DNA of 8,010 nucleotides. It comes from Caldifarciminota bacterium (lineage in GTDB: Bacteria > Hydrothermota > E44-bin80). The notes beneath the pieces are model-generated. The model was not told the DNA's origin. It searched no databases and was given only the letters and a program-made list of their open reading frames with translations. Positions within the stretch are counted from its first letter, which is position 1; each line of letters starts with the position of its first letter. Location: positions 1 through 8,010 of the forward strand of contig JAGMEZ010000389.1 in NCBI GenBank assembly GCA_023127905.1, in the 5' to 3' direction. The translations under genes were made by a program, and so were the position numbers. Shown here piece after piece: positions 4,437 to 8,010 of the stretch.

Positions 4437-7191
4437 GCATGTCCTCCTCATAATGGACAATTTCTACATGTGAAGGAAGAGAGCGAAGAAACTTTTCTCC
4501 ATATTTCCTTTTTATTAGTCGGGTGTCAAGAAGAATTACTATTCCTTTATCATCTTTACTTCTGATCAATCTTCCAAAACCCTGTCTTAATTTTATGACT
4601 GCTTCAGGGACAAATAATGAATCAAATGGTCGAAATCCCAATGACTCCGCATACTCAGAACGTGCTTCTATGATCGGTTCCATTGGTGTAGGAAAGGGAA
4701 GTTTTGTGATAATTAGGTTTTCAAGTGCTTTACCAGGAACATCGAATCCTTCCCAGAAACTATATGTTCCAAGTAAAACAGAGTCTTTATTTTCCATAAA
4801 CCTTTTTATAATTACATTTTTTGAGCCTGACCTTCCCTGTGCCAACAATAAAATATTATTCTGGTGAAGAGTCTCGACCAGTCTCTCATAAACAGCATTT
4901 AGAAGTTTATATGATGTGAAAAGAATTAATGTTCCCCTTCTTGTTGAGAGAATTACCCTCAGTAATAAATCTACGATGTCAATAATAAATCCTTTTTTCT
5001 GTGGTTCCTCAATGAAAGAGGGGAGAATGGCAAGAACTTGATTATCAAAATCAAAAGATGAACCAGTTGCAAATTCCCTAACTTTATCTAAACCCATTAA
5101 TCCGACTCGTTCTTTAAAATAATTAAAACTGTTTTCTACAAGTAGGGTTGCTGAAACAAGCACTGTTACAGTGAGACCCCCAAAGAGCTTTTTCTCTAAT
5201 GTATCCGCAACATTAATTGGAACAGAAACAAGTTTAATGTTTTTATTACCATCGGTAGATTCCGCCCAAAAACAAAGATTATTTCCTTCACAGGAAAGAC
5301 AACTATAAAAAATATCAACTATTTCTGTTGATTCTTCATAAACTTGTGTAACTTCATCTACAATTTCTTTTCCAGTTACAAAGTTATTTTCACCTTTAAA
5401 AGTTTTAATAAAGTTCTGTAATATGTTTATTGTGTATTTTAGTTTTGAATACAGTTTTTCATTCAAAGGCATTAGTTCCTCAACAAGTGCATCACCTTTC
5501 TTAAGTCGAATCCTTCCCTTATATTCAGAATCATCAGCCTCCTCAATTATTCTTTGAGTGATTTCCGATAAAATTGTTCTTGATTCATCAATAGCAGCTG
5601 TGCTTTCTGACAGACCTTCAATTGATATATTTTTATTTTTTTTAACAAGTATGTTCGTAATATTTCTCATTTTAATAAGTAACCCTTTTCCATGTCGATA
5701 CAGTCTATCAAGAAGGTTTTTTATCTGCCAGGACGTAATCTTTGTTCCCAAAAAATCAGTAGCTGCTTTCTCAATGTTATGTGCTTCGTCTATTATCAGA
5801 TTATTGTATTCACCGAGAATTTTCTGTTCTGCTATCAAATCTGAAAATAGGAGTGAATGATTAAGAACGACGATATCCGAATTTTTAGATTCTCTTCTTA
5901 TTCTCGTCAGATAACATTCATTAAATTCAGGGCATTTGTTCATGTCACAATTCATTGTATCACATGATAACCTTGACCAGAGGGATGTATTATCATGGAG
6001 CCAAAATGAACTGTTTTCCGAAATATCACCAGTTTCTGTTAATTCCTGCCAGATTACAAGATTTAGAAGAGACTTTTTCTCGTCGTTGCTAAATAATTGT
6101 AAATTATCGCGAAAAATATCGTTCCATCTTTTAACACAGAGATAATTATTTCTACCTTTAATAAGAGTAGCTTTAAATTCAACATTCAGTCCTTTTGAAA
6201 TATTGATAATATCCTTATGGAAAAGCTGATCCTCAAGGTTTTTTGTATATGTAGAAATGAGAATTCTCTCATTTGCAGAATTACTCCAAATCATCGAGGG
6301 AATAAGATATGCAAATGTTTTGCCTGTTCCTGTGCCAGCCTCTGAAATAAGTATTTCATTTGAAAGAAAAGTCTTCATTACCATTTTTGCCAGTTCTATT
6401 TGTTCGGTTCTTTTCTCATATTTATTTATGGCTGTTTCAAATATGTCATTGTTTAGGAGGATTTCCTCAACACACTCTTCAGTTGGAAATAGTTGTACAC
6501 TGTTTTTTGCAGCACGGGATTCAAAAATATTATTAGGAACCGGAAACATTTCCTTTATGTATGAAAGATCCCTTCCTCCTTTCTCTGATAGTGCTCGGGC
6601 AAAGGCACTTCTGAATAACTTAAGGGTATCTCCTTTTATTTTTTCTTGTACTTTTACAATTTTTTCTAATAACTCAAGTGGAAGCTTTTCAATAAAGCCA
6701 ATAAGTTTTATATAAATCTTTGAAGTTGCAATCGCATCATCAAGTGCACGGTGAAAAGCAGGCTCACCTTTTTCAAAAATGGAGTACAGTGTCTGTAATC
6801 TATGGTCATTGGCAAAAGGTAAGAGTATCCTTGAGAGTTCGAGTGTATCGAAAACAGGATTCAGAATTTCTGATATTTCCCGTTTGAGAAAAGAAATGTC
6901 AAATGGTGCATTGTGGGCAACTAATGGAAACTCTCCTATAAAATCGATAATTGTGTCCTTAACATCCTGTATATTTGGTGCATCCATAACCTCATCCCTT
7001 TTTATTCCAGTAAGAATAAAAACATCTATCGGAATGTGGGTCCTTGGATTTATTAGTGTTTGATAAGTCTCTTTTATTTCGTACTTCTCAACCCTTACTG
7101 CACCAAATTCTATTATTTTGTCTGTATCAGATAACCCTGTTGTTTCAAGGTCAAATGAAACAAAGGTTGAGAAGTCATCAATCTTTTTCAA
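4405..7191 (-). CDS. dinG: DinG-type protein: DEDDh exonuclease fused to XPD-like Fe-S helicase
   Basis: This 928-residue protein matches the long form of DinG known from Bacillus (about 931). Residues 8-165 form a DnaQ-like 3'-5' exonuclease with a full DEDDh set: D14 and E16 (FDLETTGL), D98 (AHNAPFD), H147 and D152. After a linker comes a superfamily 2 helicase: R261/Q264 upstream motif, Walker A AGTGTGKT at 285-292, DEAH at 468-471, EGFDVPG at 814-820 and QGFGRLIR at 870-877. Four cysteines, C352, C415, C420 and C426, have the final 5- and 6-residue spacing I recall for the E. coli DinG [4Fe-4S] cluster. C410 is an alternative ligand. The likely role is unwinding and trimming DNA structures such as R-loops or stalled forks. 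The start is TTG with AGGG seven bases upstream, and it overlaps the GH3 gene by 14 bases. Confidence 0.93.
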   Translation of the reverse strand: MKKIDDFSTFVSFDLETTGLSDTDKIIEFGAVRVEKYEIKETYQTLINPRTHIPIDVFILTGIKRDEVMDAPNIQDVKDTIIDFIGEFPLVAHNAPFDISFLKREISEILNPVFDTLELSRILLPFANDHRLQTLYSIFEKGEPAFHRALDDAIATSKIYIKLIGFIEKLPLELLEKIVKVQEKIKGDTLKLFRSAFARALSEKGGRDLSYIKEMFPVPNNIFESRAAKNSVQLFPTEECVEEILLNNDIFETAINKYEKRTEQIELAKMVMKTFLSNEILISEAGTGTGKTFAYLIPSMIWSNSANERILISTYTKNLEDQLFHKDIINISKGLNVEFKATLIKGRNNYLCVKRWNDIFRDNLQLFSNDEKKSLLNLVIWQELTETGDISENSSFWLHDNTSLWSRLSCDTMNCDMNKCPEFNECYLTRIRRESKNSDIVVLNHSLLFSDLIAEQKILGEYNNLIIDEAHNIEKAATDFLGTKITSWQIKNLLDRLYRHGKGLLIKMRNITNILVKKNKNISIEGLSESTAAIDESRTILSEITQRIIEEADDSEYKGRIRLKKGDALVEELMPLNEKLYSKLKYTINILQNFIKTFKGENNFVTGKEIVDEVTQVYEESTEIVDIFYSCLSCEGNNLCFWAESTDGNKNIKLVSVPINVADTLEKKLFGGLTVTVLVSATLLVENSFNYFKERVGLMGLDKVREFATGSSFDFDNQVLAILPSFIEEPQKKGFIIDIVDLLLRVILSTRRGTLILFTSYKLLNAVYERLVETLHQNNILLLAQGRSGSKNVIIKRFMENKDSVLLGTYSFWEGFDVPGKALENLIITKLPFPTPMEPIIEARSEYAESLGFRPFDSLFVPEAVIKLRQGFGRLIRSKDDKGIVILLDTRLIKRKYGEKFLRSLPSHVEIVHYEEDMLERIKNFWQG
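4443..4448 (-). promoter_or_regulatory. Strong ribosome binding site inside dinG that sets the MFS start
   Basis: On the minus strand AGGAGG occupies 4448-4443, six bases before the TTG codon at 4436. It lies in the final codons of dinG, so ribosomes finishing dinG would be well placed to restart on the transporter. It argues against the upstream ATG at 4451, which would place this site inside the coding region. Confidence 0.7.
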
Positions 7192-8010
7192 AATTGAACC
7201 CTGAGGGGTCTTTTTCTACCCATTGTTTATAAAGTTTCTCAATTAACCCCGGGTAAATCCTTTCCTTTGCTAAAAGTACCCTTACTACGCTTCTATTAAT
7301 ATGTTTTTCGAGTTCTGGTTTTAGAATTATCATTTTATTTATTGCCTCTATTAGAATAAGAACTTTAATATCCCACATCACAAGTAGTATATCATTGCCT
7401 GCACTGAATGCTCTTGTAGTAATCATGGCAAGGTTTTCTTTATCGAGGATTCTTAGTGCAGGAGCATAAAGATCATCAGTCATTACAAGAATATCAGGAT
7501 TGGAAATACGAATGAGATCAATAATCTCTTTTGAGTAAAGAGCAGGGACGCTGTCAAAATCACTATATATTACACTCGACATCATAACACCATCAATCTT
7601 ATTTGAAAGGGAAACAAAAAGATTAAAGTTCTTAACCATATTGATAGCTGAAAAGTTAAAATAGGCAACTGAGACATCGCTATTTATTCCTACATCACCA
7701 TATCCTGGATAATGCTTGGCAAATGAAAGAACACCCCCTGCTCTATATCCGTCCAGGAGTGCTTCTGCCTTCTTTTTAACTGTTTCAGGATTGCTTCCAA
7801 GAGATCTTTCCTGAATATTCATAAGTGCCTTTTCACTGTCTGAAAGATCAAGGGATGGTGCAAGGTTCAAATTTATCCCTAATTTTCTCATTGTTACTGC
7901 TGTGTTATATGCATACTCAATTAGTTCTTTTTCAGTGTATGAACTTCCGAGAACCTTAGCTGAAGGTGTTTTTTTGAACCCCTTAATGTGTTTAAGTCTA
8001 TTTACTTTAC
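7178..8010 (-). CDS. Glycoside hydrolase family 3 (NagZ-like) protein, 5' end missing
   Basis: The frame is open to the window edge; 276 codons are visible, starting in KVNRLKHIKGF. An internal ATG at 7891 is not the start, because the upstream residues (VNRLKH.., TPSAKVLG) match the GH3 family. Characteristic segments are GINLNLAPSLDL, ERSLGSNPE, AKHYPGYGD (visible residues 97-105) and VMTDDL, whose first aspartate (D178) corresponds to the catalytic nucleophile. Ordinary NagZ cleaves N-acetylglucosamine from muropeptides. Here the general acid/base loop reads GDVGINSD instead of the usual GDTxxDSH: the Asp-x-His dyad is replaced by N109-x-D111. Standard NagZ catalysis is therefore doubtful, and a different substrate or a non-catalytic role is possible. 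Only the single N-terminal GH3 barrel is present, as in NagZ. The TGA stop overlaps the start of dinG by 14 bases, making this the most upstream visible gene of the operon. Confidence 0.85.
   Translation of the reverse strand, partial: KVNRLKHIKGFKKTPSAKVLGSSYTEKELIEYAYNTAVTMRKLGINLNLAPSLDLSDSEKALMNIQERSLGSNPETVKKKAEALLDGYRAGGVLSFAKHYPGYGDVGINSDVSVAYFNFSAINMVKNFNLFVSLSNKIDGVMMSSVIYSDFDSVPALYSKEIIDLIRISNPDILVMTDDLYAPALRILDKENLAMITTRAFSAGNDILLVMWDIKVLILIEAINKMIILKPELEKHINRSVVRVLLAKERIYPGLIEKLYKQWVEKDPSGFNFEKD
7199..7202 (-). promoter_or_regulatory. Ribosome binding site of dinG, supports the TTG start
   Basis: On the minus strand AGGG (7202-7199) lies seven bases before the TTG at 7191, inside the last codons of the GH3 gene. 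An in-frame stop just upstream limits any longer reading, and no in-frame ATG precedes the exonuclease motif FDLETTGL. Confidence 0.5.

Noticed and set aside
6257..6715. 152-codon open frame on the + strand
   Set aside because: It lies wholly inside dinG on the opposite strand, has no recognisable motif, and is a shadow of the real gene, like the other antisense frames within cysS, the MFS gene and dinG.
1..8010. CRISPR arrays, insertion sequences, phage or defence islands
   Set aside because: No direct repeat arrays, transposase or integrase motifs are visible; the genes are housekeeping or metabolic types in compact operons.

Overview
The window reads as an ordinary stretch of chromosome from an AT-rich bacterium (roughly one third G+C by eye). 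It has no mobile element, CRISPR array, rRNA or tRNA that I can recognise. The mix of a divergent cysteinyl-tRNA synthetase, a SEC59-like membrane kinase, an exonuclease-fused DinG and a secreted-type repeat protein would suit an uncultivated thermophilic or anaerobic lineage (for example a WOR-3/Stahlbacteria-like group). That placement is a low-confidence inference.

Left part (1-2555, + strand): the last 32 codons of a probable beta-propeller-type repeat protein, then a 311-base gap. The gap ends in a good sigma70-type promoter (TTGACA, extended -10 GATAAT) and a strong ribosome binding site for cysS. The cysS stop overlaps the start of a COG0731 radical SAM gene in an ATGA junction, so the two form a translationally coupled operon. 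Both relate to tRNA biology by family, although the radical SAM protein lacks the extra cysteines of the wyosine enzyme TYW1.

Right part (2567-8010, - strand): four tightly packed genes read leftward. They are a GH3/NagZ-like protein (5' end outside the window), a DinG-type exonuclease-helicase, an MFS transporter, and a SEC59/dolichol-kinase-family membrane protein. The first two junctions overlap by 14 and 32 bases and the last gap is 10 bases, so they are probably co-transcribed from a promoter outside the window. The gene set suggests no single pathway: wall or glycan turnover, DNA repair, export and lipid phosphorylation are all represented. The two operons converge with 11 bases between stop codons and no obvious terminator.

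Points most worth checking are the GH3 protein that has lost the NagZ Asp-x-His dyad, the DinG that keeps both a complete exonuclease site and four Fe-S cysteines, the cysS-coupled radical SAM protein of unknown substrate, and the repeated use of TTG start codons.
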